Part shown: positions 35,740 to 43,451 of the stretch, in pieces | How positions within the stretch are numbered: the first letter of the stretch is position 1 | Layout: every line of letters starts with the position of its first letter | From: Acidobacteriota bacterium | GTDB taxonomy: Bacteria > Acidobacteriota > Terriglobia > Terriglobales > Acidobacteriaceae | Direction: 5' to 3' | NCBI GenBank assembly: GCA_021836865.1 | Contig: JAKBHH010000015.1 | Span: forward strand, 1 to 54,056 | DNA length: 54,056 bases | Made by a program: the position numbers and the translations under genes | Notes under the pieces: model-generated | What the model saw: only the letters and a program-made list of their open reading frames with translations | Database searches by the model: none | Told to the model about the DNA's origin: nothing

Positions 35740-37830
35740 ATGTTAATGCAGGAAGAGATGACAGCCGCCTTTCATCCGGGCAACGTATGTGTTGTGTCTT
35801 CGGTTGCGCGCGTGTTGTGGCTGATTCCGGTGCTTCCAATGATGGCCTCAGGCGTAATCGCGCTGCTGAAGCAACCCCGGCGCAAGCTGGCTGCCGGGTT
35901 GGCGATCGGGTCTCTGAGCGTGTCGCTCCTGGTGGCCCTGGCGGCCTTTGCGCACGTGGTGGCCGGATGGATGAATCATGTGGCCGTGCGCGAGACGGTG
36001 AACTTTACCTGGATGCAGGTAGGCGCGGCGCACGTAGATCTGGGCTGGGTGCTGGATCCGCTTGCAGCAGTGATGATGGTGATGGTCTGCTTTGTAGGCC
36101 TGCTGATCTTCATCTATTCCGTCGGCTATATGGAGCACGACGAGAATTTCACACGCTTTTTCTGCTTTCTGGCGCTGTTTGGCGGGGCGATGCTGGGCGT
36201 GGTGATCTCGAACTCGCTGCTGCTGCTGTTTATGTGCTGGGAGCTAGTAGGGCTTACGTCGTACCTGCTGATCGGCTTCTGGTACCAGAAGCCCTCAGCC
36301 TCTGCGGCGGCGAAAAAGGCCTTTCTGACCACGCGCGTGGGCGATGTATTTTTCCTGCTTGGGATAGTTTGGCTGTTCGCGCAAACGGGCACACTGCTGT
36401 TCTATAACGGCGGCTCGGGCTCGATGGAGCCTCTTGCGCTGGGCGGGCTGCTGGCGACACCCTCGGCGCTGGGTCTGACCGCGGCGGGTGCGATTGGTCT
36501 GCTGATCTTTGCCGGCGCGGCAGGCAAAAGCGGCCAGATTCCGCTGCATGTATGGCTGCCGGATGCGATGGAGGGCCCGACGCCGGTCTCTGCTCTGATA
36601 CACGCGGCGACGATGGTAGCGGCGGGCGTTTATCTGATTGCGCGCGTGTATCCGCTGATGCATGCTGGCGCGCTGACGGGTGGAACGACGGCGTCGTTGA
36701 CTGTGGTGACATGGGTGGGCGCATCAACGGCGGTATTTGCGGCTCTGATCGCGGTGGCGCAGAACGACATCAAGCGCATTCTTGCGTACTCGACGGTTTC
36801 GCAACTGGGCTACATGATGGCGGGCCTGGGGATGGGCGGCGTAGCGGTGGGGATGTTCCACCTGATTACGCACGCTTTCTTCAAGGCGCTGCTCTTCATG
36901 GGCGCGGGCTCAGTGATTCACGGCTGCCACGAAGAACAGGATGTGCGCAGGATGGGCGGATTGAAGTCGGAGATGCCGGCGACTTTCCTGACTTACACCA
37001 TCGGCATGCTGGCGCTGTGCGGGTTTCCGCTGCTGTTCTCGGGGTTCTGGAGCAAGGACGGCATTCTGGAAGCGGCCCAGCATTGGAGCGTGGCGAAGGG
37101 ACCATTCTACATGCTGGTGCTTGGTGCGCTGCTAACAGCGTTCTACATGACGCGGCAGGTGAGTTATGTGTTTTTCGGCACATGGCGCGGGCATGGACAT
37201 GCGCATGAAAGCCCTGCGGTGATGACAGCGCCCTTGAAGATTCTGGCCTTTTTTGCGATCGCGCTGGGAGTGATCGGCACGCCAGCCTGGCCGTGGTTCA
37301 AGGCCTTTCTTGGTGACCGCGCGGCTGGGTTCGATCTGGCCGGATTCAGCGAGCCGGGCCTGATGCCGCTGATGCTGACGTCGACGCTGGTGGTTTTTCT
37401 GGGGCTGGGACTGGGCTGGTGGCTCTATGGCAACAAATCCCCCGATGCTGATGTGCCGGACACGCTGGAGCGCGCAATGCCACCTGTTTGGGCTTTACTG
37501 CGCGACCGGATGTATGTCGATGAGTTGTACGGCGTGACGGTGATTGCGTTCTACACGTGGTGGGCACGAGTTGCGGACTGGCTTGACCGCCGAGTGTGGG
37601 GCGGGGTAGTGGCCGGCGTTGCGCTCCTGTTCCGCGGATGGGCGCAATTGAACCGGCTGCTCGATGTGCACTGGGTAGATGGCGGCTTTGACAAAAGCTG
37701 TGAGGAACTCTCCGCGGGCGGCGGGTTGGTGGCCCGGGTACAGTCGGGCCGTGTGCAGAGCTACCTGCGGTTGCTGGCGCTAGGGGTGGTGACATTGATC
37801 GTGATTCTGATCTGGAGCAGCCGAGGATGA
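35740..37830 (+). CDS. nuoL: NADH-quinone oxidoreductase subunit L, with lengthened C-terminus
   Basis: A 696-residue antiporter-like subunit, longer than typical NuoL (about 610-650). Proton-path residues are present: Glu168 (WELVGLTSY), Lys263 (AGKSGQIPLHVWLPDAMEGP) and Lys439 (FWSKDG). The C-terminal lateral helix region is extended: from DELY (about 594-597) to the last transmembrane helix is about 77 residues, against about 44 recalled for E. coli NuoL. This lengthening is expected in complexes with an extra NuoM. The ATG at 35740 or 35746 is equally possible. The stop overlaps nuoM. Confidence 0.95.
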   Translation: MLMQEEMTAAFHPGNVCVVSSVARVLWLIPVLPMMASGVIALLKQPRRKLAAGLAIGSLSVSLLVALAAFAHVVAGWMNHVAVRETVNFTWMQVGAAHVDLGWVLDPLAAVMMVMVCFVGLLIFIYSVGYMEHDENFTRFFCFLALFGGAMLGVVISNSLLLLFMCWELVGLTSYLLIGFWYQKPSASAAAKKAFLTTRVGDVFFLLGIVWLFAQTGTLLFYNGGSGSMEPLALGGLLATPSALGLTAAGAIGLLIFAGAAGKSGQIPLHVWLPDAMEGPTPVSALIHAATMVAAGVYLIARVYPLMHAGALTGGTTASLTVVTWVGASTAVFAALIAVAQNDIKRILAYSTVSQLGYMMAGLGMGGVAVGMFHLITHAFFKALLFMGAGSVIHGCHEEQDVRRMGGLKSEMPATFLTYTIGMLALCGFPLLFSGFWSKDGILEAAQHWSVAKGPFYMLVLGALLTAFYMTRQVSYVFFGTWRGHGHAHESPAVMTAPLKILAFFAIALGVIGTPAWPWFKAFLGDRAAGFDLAGFSEPGLMPLMLTSTLVVFLGLGLGWWLYGNKSPDADVPDTLERAMPPVWALLRDRMYVDELYGVTVIAFYTWWARVADWLDRRVWGGVVAGVALLFRGWAQLNRLLDVHWVDGGFDKSCEELSAGGGLVARVQSGRVQSYLRLLALGVVTLIVILIWSSRG

Positions 37831-39344
37831 ACGGATTTCCATTATTGACGCTGCTGACCGTGCTGCCCGTGGTGGGGGCGGCCGTTGCGCTGTTTTCGGG
37901 CAAACATGCGCGCGGCGTGGCGCTCACGACGACGCTGGCGGGGTTGGCTCTGGCGCTGACGGTGTGGACAAAGCTGCCTGCGGATGGCTCGATTGGGCTG
38001 GTGGAGCGTGCGGCATGGGCGCCGTCCCTGGGCATCGAGTATCACCTGGGAGTGGACGGGCTGGGCGCGTTGATGCTCGTGCTCTCCGCCATTGTGACGC
38101 TGATGAGTGTGGACGCGGCGCATCGGGTACACCGGCAGCCGGGACTTTATTTTGCGCTGGTGCTGCTGCTGGAAGCCGGACTGTTCGGGTCGTTTACGGC
38201 ACTGAATTTCTTCCACTGGTTTTTGTTCTGGGAGCTGAGTCTAATTCCGGCATTCTTCCTGATCAAGCTGTGGGGCGGGGCGAAGCGCGGGCCGGCGGCG
38301 ACGCAGTTCTTTGTTTACACCATGGCTGGCAGCGTGGCCTTGCTCCTCGCATTTCTGGCGGTGTTTCTCTCGACCGGCAGCATGGATTTTGAGCGCCTGA
38401 CGACGATGGCCGCGACAGGAGCGCTGGAACAGGCAGTGACGGCGCATCTAGGTCCCGTAATGATGTGGCTGGCGGTGGGCGTTCTAGCGGGCTTTGCGGT
38501 GAAGGTGCCGCTGATGCCGTTCCACACCTGGCTGCCAGCGGCGTATTCCGAGGCGCCCTCACCGGTGACGATGTTGCTGACGGGGGCAATGTCAAAGATG
38601 GGCGTCTACGGCCTGCTGCGAATTGCACTGCCGCTCTTCGGCCACCAAATTGCGCAGATCCGGACTCCGCTGCTGACGCTGGCGGTGCTGACGGTGGTGA
38701 TGGGCGCGTGGGCCGCCGCGGCGCAAAAAGACCTGAAGCGCGTCTTCGCGTACTCCTCTGTGAACCACCTGGGATATTGTCTGCTCGGCATTTTCGCGAT
38801 TGCTGTGCCTGCAACAGGGACGGCGGCGCAAACGAGCCAGGCGGCGGCGCTGAATGGCGTGATCCTGCAGATGTTCAACCACGGCGTGACAGCTGCAGCG
38901 CTGTTCTGGTTTGTAGCCATGCTGCAGGAGCGGAGCGGCGGCGAGCGGGGAATCGACCACTTTGGCGGCCTGCGCAAACCTGCGCCGGTGCTGGCCGGGC
39001 TGATGGGGATTGCATTGTTCTCCTCGCTGGGCCTGCCGGGACTGAACGGATTTGTGGGTGAATTTTTAATCTTCCGCGGCGTCTTCCCGCTTACGTGGGT
39101 GGCCGCCTCGATTTCGATTCTCGGGCTGCTGGTGACGGCGGCGGTCATTCTGACTGTGATCCAGAAGGTGTTTACCGGACCGCTGCCGGAGAAGTGGGCG
39201 AACTTCACGGATATGCACGGTGGAGAACGACTGGCGATGGCTCCGGTCATCGGCCTCATGCTGCTGATTGGCCTTTTGCCTCAACTGATCGTGGACAGCG
39301 TGAATCCGACGGTGGTGAACCTGCTGGCGCACTGGAAATTTTAA
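37827..39344 (+). CDS. nuoM: NADH-quinone oxidoreductase subunit M, first copy
   Basis: A 505-residue, 14-helix antiporter-like subunit. Its proton-path residues are all as in canonical NuoM: Glu136 (FWELSLIPAFFL), Lys226 (GFAVKVPLMPFHTWLP), a TM9 Lys (MSKMGVYGLLR) and a TM12 Glu (NGFVGEFLIF). The ATG overlaps the nuoL stop. A stem-loop follows before the second copy. Confidence 0.95.
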   Translation: MNGFPLLTLLTVLPVVGAAVALFSGKHARGVALTTTLAGLALALTVWTKLPADGSIGLVERAAWAPSLGIEYHLGVDGLGALMLVLSAIVTLMSVDAAHRVHRQPGLYFALVLLLEAGLFGSFTALNFFHWFLFWELSLIPAFFLIKLWGGAKRGPAATQFFVYTMAGSVALLLAFLAVFLSTGSMDFERLTTMAATGALEQAVTAHLGPVMMWLAVGVLAGFAVKVPLMPFHTWLPAAYSEAPSPVTMLLTGAMSKMGVYGLLRIALPLFGHQIAQIRTPLLTLAVLTVVMGAWAAAAQKDLKRVFAYSSVNHLGYCLLGIFAIAVPATGTAAQTSQAAALNGVILQMFNHGVTAAALFWFVAMLQERSGGERGIDHFGGLRKPAPVLAGLMGIALFSSLGLPGLNGFVGEFLIFRGVFPLTWVAASISILGLLVTAAVILTVIQKVFTGPLPEKWANFTDMHGGERLAMAPVIGLMLLIGLLPQLIVDSVNPTVVNLLAHWKF

Positions 39345-39389
39345 AGAGCGGCACTCCAGTGCGTCATGGTGTTTCTGGAATTTTGCAAG

Positions 39390-39417
39390 GCGGCTTTCTT
39401 CTGGGATCGAAAGCCGC
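39390..39417 (+). other. Stem-loop between the two nuoM genes
   Basis: GCGGCTTTC (39390-39398) pairs perfectly with GAAAGCCGC (39409-39417), leaving a 10-base loop. There is no T-run after it, so it is unlikely to end transcription. It may mark an mRNA stability or processing point within the operon. Confidence 0.45.
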
Positions 39418-39463
39418 TCAACCCGATTGGCTACGTTGTACGGTAACTGGAGACCCGCTGTAG

Positions 39464-40972
39464 ATGTTGGCTTGGACGATTTATCTCTCGTTTGCCGGGG
39501 CGCTATTGCAGGCGTTGCTGCCCAAGGGCAGACCTGCACTTTCGCGCTGGCTGGCGCTCGCCGTGGCGCTCAGCGGACTTGCGCTCGCGGTGCTGGGGTT
39601 TGCGGCAGGCATGCCAGATCATTTTGCGCGCTTTACGATCGTGGACGCTCCGTGGGTTCCGTCGATGGGGATTCACTATCTGCTGGCGGCCGATGGCATC
39701 AGCCTGGTGCTGGTGCTATTGACAGGCTTGGCAGCGGTGGCGGGCGTGCTCTTCAGTTGGAACATTGAGATCCGCACTAACCAGTTCTTCGCGTTCTATC
39801 TGGCGCTGATCGGCGGGGTGTACGGAGTCTTTCTCAGCTTCGACCTGTTCCTGCTGTTCGTGTTCTATGAGATTGCCATTGTGCCCAAGTACTTCCTGAT
39901 TGCGATCTGGGGATCGACACGCCGGGAGTATGGAGCGATGAAGCTGGCACTCTACTCGTTTGTAGGCTCGGCGATGGTACTGATCGGCCTGCTGGCCGCG
40001 TATGCGGCCTCAGGCAGTCGCTCGACGGGACTGGTGGATCTGGCGCATGCGGGACTGCCGGTGAGCTTCCAGATGTGGGCATTTCCGCTGGTGTTTATAG
40101 GCTTTGGGATTCTGGCGGGCATGTGGCCGTTCCACACCTGGGCGCCGACGGGCCATGTGGCCGCGCCCACTGCCGCCTCGATGCTGCTGGCCGGCGTGGT
40201 GATGAAACTGGGCGCGTATGGCTGCCTGCGAGTGGCGATGTCGGTCTTTCCCCACGGTATGGACCCGTGGGGATTCACGCTGCTGGGCATCGGCTCATGG
40301 CGCGATGTGTTTGCGCTGCTGGCTGTGATCGGAATTGTGTATGGCGCCCTGGTGGCTCTGGCCCAGACGGACTTCAAGTTTGTCATTGGCTACTCGAGTG
40401 TGAGCCACATGGGCTTTGTGCTGCTGGGTCTGATGACGCTGAACCAGATTGGCATGACCGGCGCGGTGCTGCAGATGTTTTCGCACGGCGTAATTGCGGG
40501 ACTTCTGTTCGCGATCGTCGGGCGCATTGTGTACGAGCGCACGCACACGCGGCAACTGGCGGAACTGGAGACGATGCACCTCTCCAAAAGACTGCCGTTT
40601 GCGGCCTGGGCTTTCGTGATTGCGGGGATGGCGTCGATGGGGCTGCCGGGCTTCTCGGGATTTGTGGCGGAGCTGCAGGTGCTTGTGGGCGCGTGGATCG
40701 CCAGACCCTGGTGGACGATTGTGGCGGGCGTCGGCATCGTGGTTGGGGTGGCGTATACCTGGCGAGCCATGCAGAAAGCATTCTTCAGCGATGCGCCGCC
40801 CGGTCCGCACCTGCATGAGCCGGGTCACGAGCTGGCGGCGATCACGTGGCCGGAGATGGCCGGAGTGGCGCTGCTGGGCGCGGCAACCCTTGCGGTGGGG
40901 CTCTATCCGCGGGTTCTGCTAGATGCGATTGAGCCGGCGGTCAGGGCGCTGCTTGCGGGAGGGTTGCAATGA
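39464..40972 (+). CDS. NADH-quinone oxidoreductase subunit M, second copy (divergent)
   Basis: A 502-residue NuoM-family protein clearly different from the first copy. Glu136 (FYEIAIVPKYFL), a TM9 Lys (VVMKLGAYGC) and a TM12 Glu (GFVAELQV) are kept. The lysine of TM8 is not: the segment reads GFGILAGMWPFHTWAP, with Leu217 at the position of Lys226 in the first copy (codon 40112-40114). This suggests a distinct proton route. The ATG has a GGAG 12 bases upstream; the stop overlaps nuoN (ATGA). The duplication is old, not a recent tandem copy. Confidence 0.92.
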   Translation: MLAWTIYLSFAGALLQALLPKGRPALSRWLALAVALSGLALAVLGFAAGMPDHFARFTIVDAPWVPSMGIHYLLAADGISLVLVLLTGLAAVAGVLFSWNIEIRTNQFFAFYLALIGGVYGVFLSFDLFLLFVFYEIAIVPKYFLIAIWGSTRREYGAMKLALYSFVGSAMVLIGLLAAYAASGSRSTGLVDLAHAGLPVSFQMWAFPLVFIGFGILAGMWPFHTWAPTGHVAAPTAASMLLAGVVMKLGAYGCLRVAMSVFPHGMDPWGFTLLGIGSWRDVFALLAVIGIVYGALVALAQTDFKFVIGYSSVSHMGFVLLGLMTLNQIGMTGAVLQMFSHGVIAGLLFAIVGRIVYERTHTRQLAELETMHLSKRLPFAAWAFVIAGMASMGLPGFSGFVAELQVLVGAWIARPWWTIVAGVGIVVGVAYTWRAMQKAFFSDAPPGPHLHEPGHELAAITWPEMAGVALLGAATLAVGLYPRVLLDAIEPAVRALLAGGLQ

Positions 40973-42516
40973 ACTATCTGGAACTCTTCCGCGCGACATT
41001 GCCGGAGACGGCGCTTGAGATTGCGGCACTGCTGGTGTTGGTGGTTGACCTTGGCTTTTTGCGCAAGGCAGCGTTGACCGTTCGAGCTGGGACGGCGGCA
41101 TTGCTGGGCGTGGCGGGTTGCGCAGCAGCACTGTGGATGGTGCCGATGGAACCGCTGGGCGGGTTGAGCTATCCGGGCACCGGGGAACTTCTTCTTGCGG
41201 GCGGCTGCACGGCTACGGCAGCGCAGATCGGGATTCTGGCGCTGACGGCGCTGACGCTACTGCTGCTGATCGAGGCAGAGTTCACGCGCCATGTGGGCGA
41301 ATACGTGGCAGTGGTGCTGATGGCAGCGGCGGGCGGCCTGTTGATTTCGGCGGCGCAAGACCTGCTGGTGATCTTTATCGGGCTGGAGTTGCTAAGTCTG
41401 GGTCTGTATATCCTGACCGCGTTTGCGAAAAGGTCGGGAGCAAGCGCAGAAGCCGCGATGAAGTATTACCTCTTCGGCGGCATGTCGGCGGCATTTCTTC
41501 TGTTTGGTTTCAGCTACCTCTACGGCATTACTGGCACGACGAGCCTGCACCAGATCATGCTGGCGCTGTATGGCGGGAACGCTTACCATGCGGCTCCGCT
41601 GATGTATGTGGCGCTGGTGATGATTGCGGCAGGACTGGGCTTCAAGGTCGCGACGGCGCCGTTCCACCTTTGGGTGGCGGATACATATGAAGGTGCGCCT
41701 GCGCCGGCGGCTGCGTTTATCGCGTCGGTGTCAAAGGTGGCGAGCTTTGCGCTGCTGATCAGCATTGGAACGGCCGCGGTGCATCTGTTCGACGGGATGC
41801 CTGGAAAGGTTGAGGCGGTCGCTGGTATCCATCTGAATCCGCAACCGGTCTACCTGGGCTTCCGCAATGCATGGTCGGAACTGTTGGTGGTGCTGGCCGC
41901 GGTCTCGATGGTAGTGGGCAATCTGGCTGCGCTGGCACAGGTGAATGTGCGCCGGTTGCTGGCATACTCGGCAGTGGCTCATGCCGGTTACATTTTGTTG
42001 GGGCTGGCATTCTTCTCGTATTCCTCGCTCAGCGCCGCGGCGATTCTCTATTACGTGTTGACCTACGGGCTGACGACGATTGGAGCCTTCGGCGTGGTGG
42101 GAGTGGTGGAACGCGCGACGGGCAGTAGCCGGCTGGACGCGTTCCTCGGACTGCACAAGCGCAGCCCGCTGCTTGCCGCGGTGCTGCTGGTTCTCTTTCT
42201 TTCGCTCGCAGGGATTCCGCCGCTGGTGGGCTTCTGGGCCAAGTTCAACTTGTTTGCAGCGGTGCTGAGTGTGCAACATTCAGGGGTCGCACTGGTGCTG
42301 GTGGCGCTGGCGGTGGCCATGAGCGCGGTGAGCCTCTACTACTATCTGCAGGTTCTGAAGCGGGCCTACGTCCTGCCGGCGGTCGACGAGACGGCAATCC
42401 CCGTGCATCCGACGACGCTTGCGGTGTTACTGCTCATTGCGGTGGCGGTGGTGCTGCTGGGGTGCTTCCCGGCGCTGCTGCAGGGGTGGATTGCGGGTTT
42501 CTATCCGGGGATGTAA
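40969..42516 (+). CDS. nuoN: NADH-quinone oxidoreductase subunit N
   Basis: A 515-residue, 14-helix antiporter-like subunit and the last gene of the operon. Proton-path residues: Glu140 (IGLELLSLGLYIL), Lys226 (GLGFKVATAPFHLWVADTYEGAP) and a TM12 Lys (VGFWAKFNLF). Length is slightly above E. coli NuoN. It is convergent with the sdh genes; a palindrome lies between. Confidence 0.95.
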   Translation: MNYLELFRATLPETALEIAALLVLVVDLGFLRKAALTVRAGTAALLGVAGCAAALWMVPMEPLGGLSYPGTGELLLAGGCTATAAQIGILALTALTLLLLIEAEFTRHVGEYVAVVLMAAAGGLLISAAQDLLVIFIGLELLSLGLYILTAFAKRSGASAEAAMKYYLFGGMSAAFLLFGFSYLYGITGTTSLHQIMLALYGGNAYHAAPLMYVALVMIAAGLGFKVATAPFHLWVADTYEGAPAPAAAFIASVSKVASFALLISIGTAAVHLFDGMPGKVEAVAGIHLNPQPVYLGFRNAWSELLVVLAAVSMVVGNLAALAQVNVRRLLAYSAVAHAGYILLGLAFFSYSSLSAAAILYYVLTYGLTTIGAFGVVGVVERATGSSRLDAFLGLHKRSPLLAAVLLVLFLSLAGIPPLVGFWAKFNLFAAVLSVQHSGVALVLVALAVAMSAVSLYYYLQVLKRAYVLPAVDETAIPVHPTTLAVLLLIAVAVVLLGCFPALLQGWIAGFYPGM

Positions 42517-42647
42517 GGACGTCTGTATGAAGTTCCAAGCCGAAGCCGCTGCAGTCAAAAAAAGACATGTCAACGGTTGAGCTGGTCGTCTGTTCCGGGG
42601 TGAGACTTCCTTGCAGACTAAAGGCAGGAATTTTGTGCCGCGCTTAC

Positions 42648-42667
42648 GGCGCGGCTGAAGCCGCGCC
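42648..42667. repeat. GC-rich palindrome between nuoN and sdhB
   Basis: GGCGCGGCT-GA-AGCCGCGCC, nine perfect pairs (effectively a hairpin with a tight loop), sitting between convergent operons. A partial second copy of the arm lies just before it (GCCGCGCTTACGGC). It could act as a bidirectional terminator stem or be a REP-like repeat; no T-run is present. Confidence 0.55.
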
Positions 42668-42687
42668 CTTTCTGAAAGCGTAGCGCT

Positions 42688-43437
42688 CTACCCCCGCAGG
42701 AAGTCCTTGGCCTTCTGCAGCAATACTTCGCGGCTGACGTCTGAGATGGCATCGGTGAGCGGGAGCTGCTTGGGGCAGACCTCAACGCAGTTCTGGGCGT
42801 AGCCGCATTCCTGGATGCCGCCATCGCCGGCCAGGGCACGGAGACGCTCTTCCTTGAGCACCTTGCCGGTGGGGTGATTATTGAAGAGCCTGACCTGGGC
42901 GATGGTAGCTGCGCCGACAAACCCTGTCTCCTCATTGAACTGCGGACAAACCTCCATGCAACAGGTGCAGGAAATGCAGTTCGATAACGGGTAGTTGACT
43001 TCCTGGTCCTGCGGAAAGAGGCGCGGGCCTGCGCCCAGGTCGTAGGTGCCGTCGATCGGGACCCACGCCTTGACGGCCTTGAGGTTTTCGAAGAGGACGG
43101 AGCGGTCGACCTGCAGGTCGCGCACGAGCGGAAACTTGGAGAGCGGCTCGATGCGGATGGGCTGCTCGAGATTCTCAACCAATGCGGAGCAGGCCATGCG
43201 AGCTTTGCCGTTGATGCGCATGGCGCAGGAGCCGCAGATCTCCTCAAGGCAGTTGGAGTCGTAGGTGACCGGAGTGGTGGAGCGCCCGTCGGCGGTGACC
43301 GGGTTGGCGGCGATCTCCATCAACGCGCTGGTCACGTTCATGCCGGGGCGCCATTCGAGATCAAACTTCTCCCACACGGCAGGCGCGTCGGGGGTGGCCT
43401 GACGCTTGATTTCAAGTTGCACGGTCTTGTTTGCCAT
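42688..43437 (-). CDS. sdhB: Succinate dehydrogenase iron-sulfur subunit
   Basis: A 249-residue electron-transfer subunit of complex II. The N-terminal ferredoxin domain has C63, C68, C71 and C83 (CLEEICGSCAM) for the 2Fe-2S cluster. The C-terminal domain has CISCTCCMEVCP (C154, C157, C160, C164) and CGYAQNCVEVCPK (C211, C217, C221) for the 4Fe-4S and 3Fe-4S clusters. It moves electrons from SdhA flavin to the membrane hemes and quinone. It is the last gene of the sdhC-A-B run, 14 bases after sdhA. Confidence 0.95.
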   Translation of the reverse strand: MANKTVQLEIKRQATPDAPAVWEKFDLEWRPGMNVTSALMEIAANPVTADGRSTTPVTYDSNCLEEICGSCAMRINGKARMACSALVENLEQPIRIEPLSKFPLVRDLQVDRSVLFENLKAVKAWVPIDGTYDLGAGPRLFPQDQEVNYPLSNCISCTCCMEVCPQFNEETGFVGAATIAQVRLFNNHPTGKVLKEERLRALAGDGGIQECGYAQNCVEVCPKQLPLTDAISDVSREVLLQKAKDFLRG

Positions 43438-43451
43438 CGTTCTCCCCTGAG

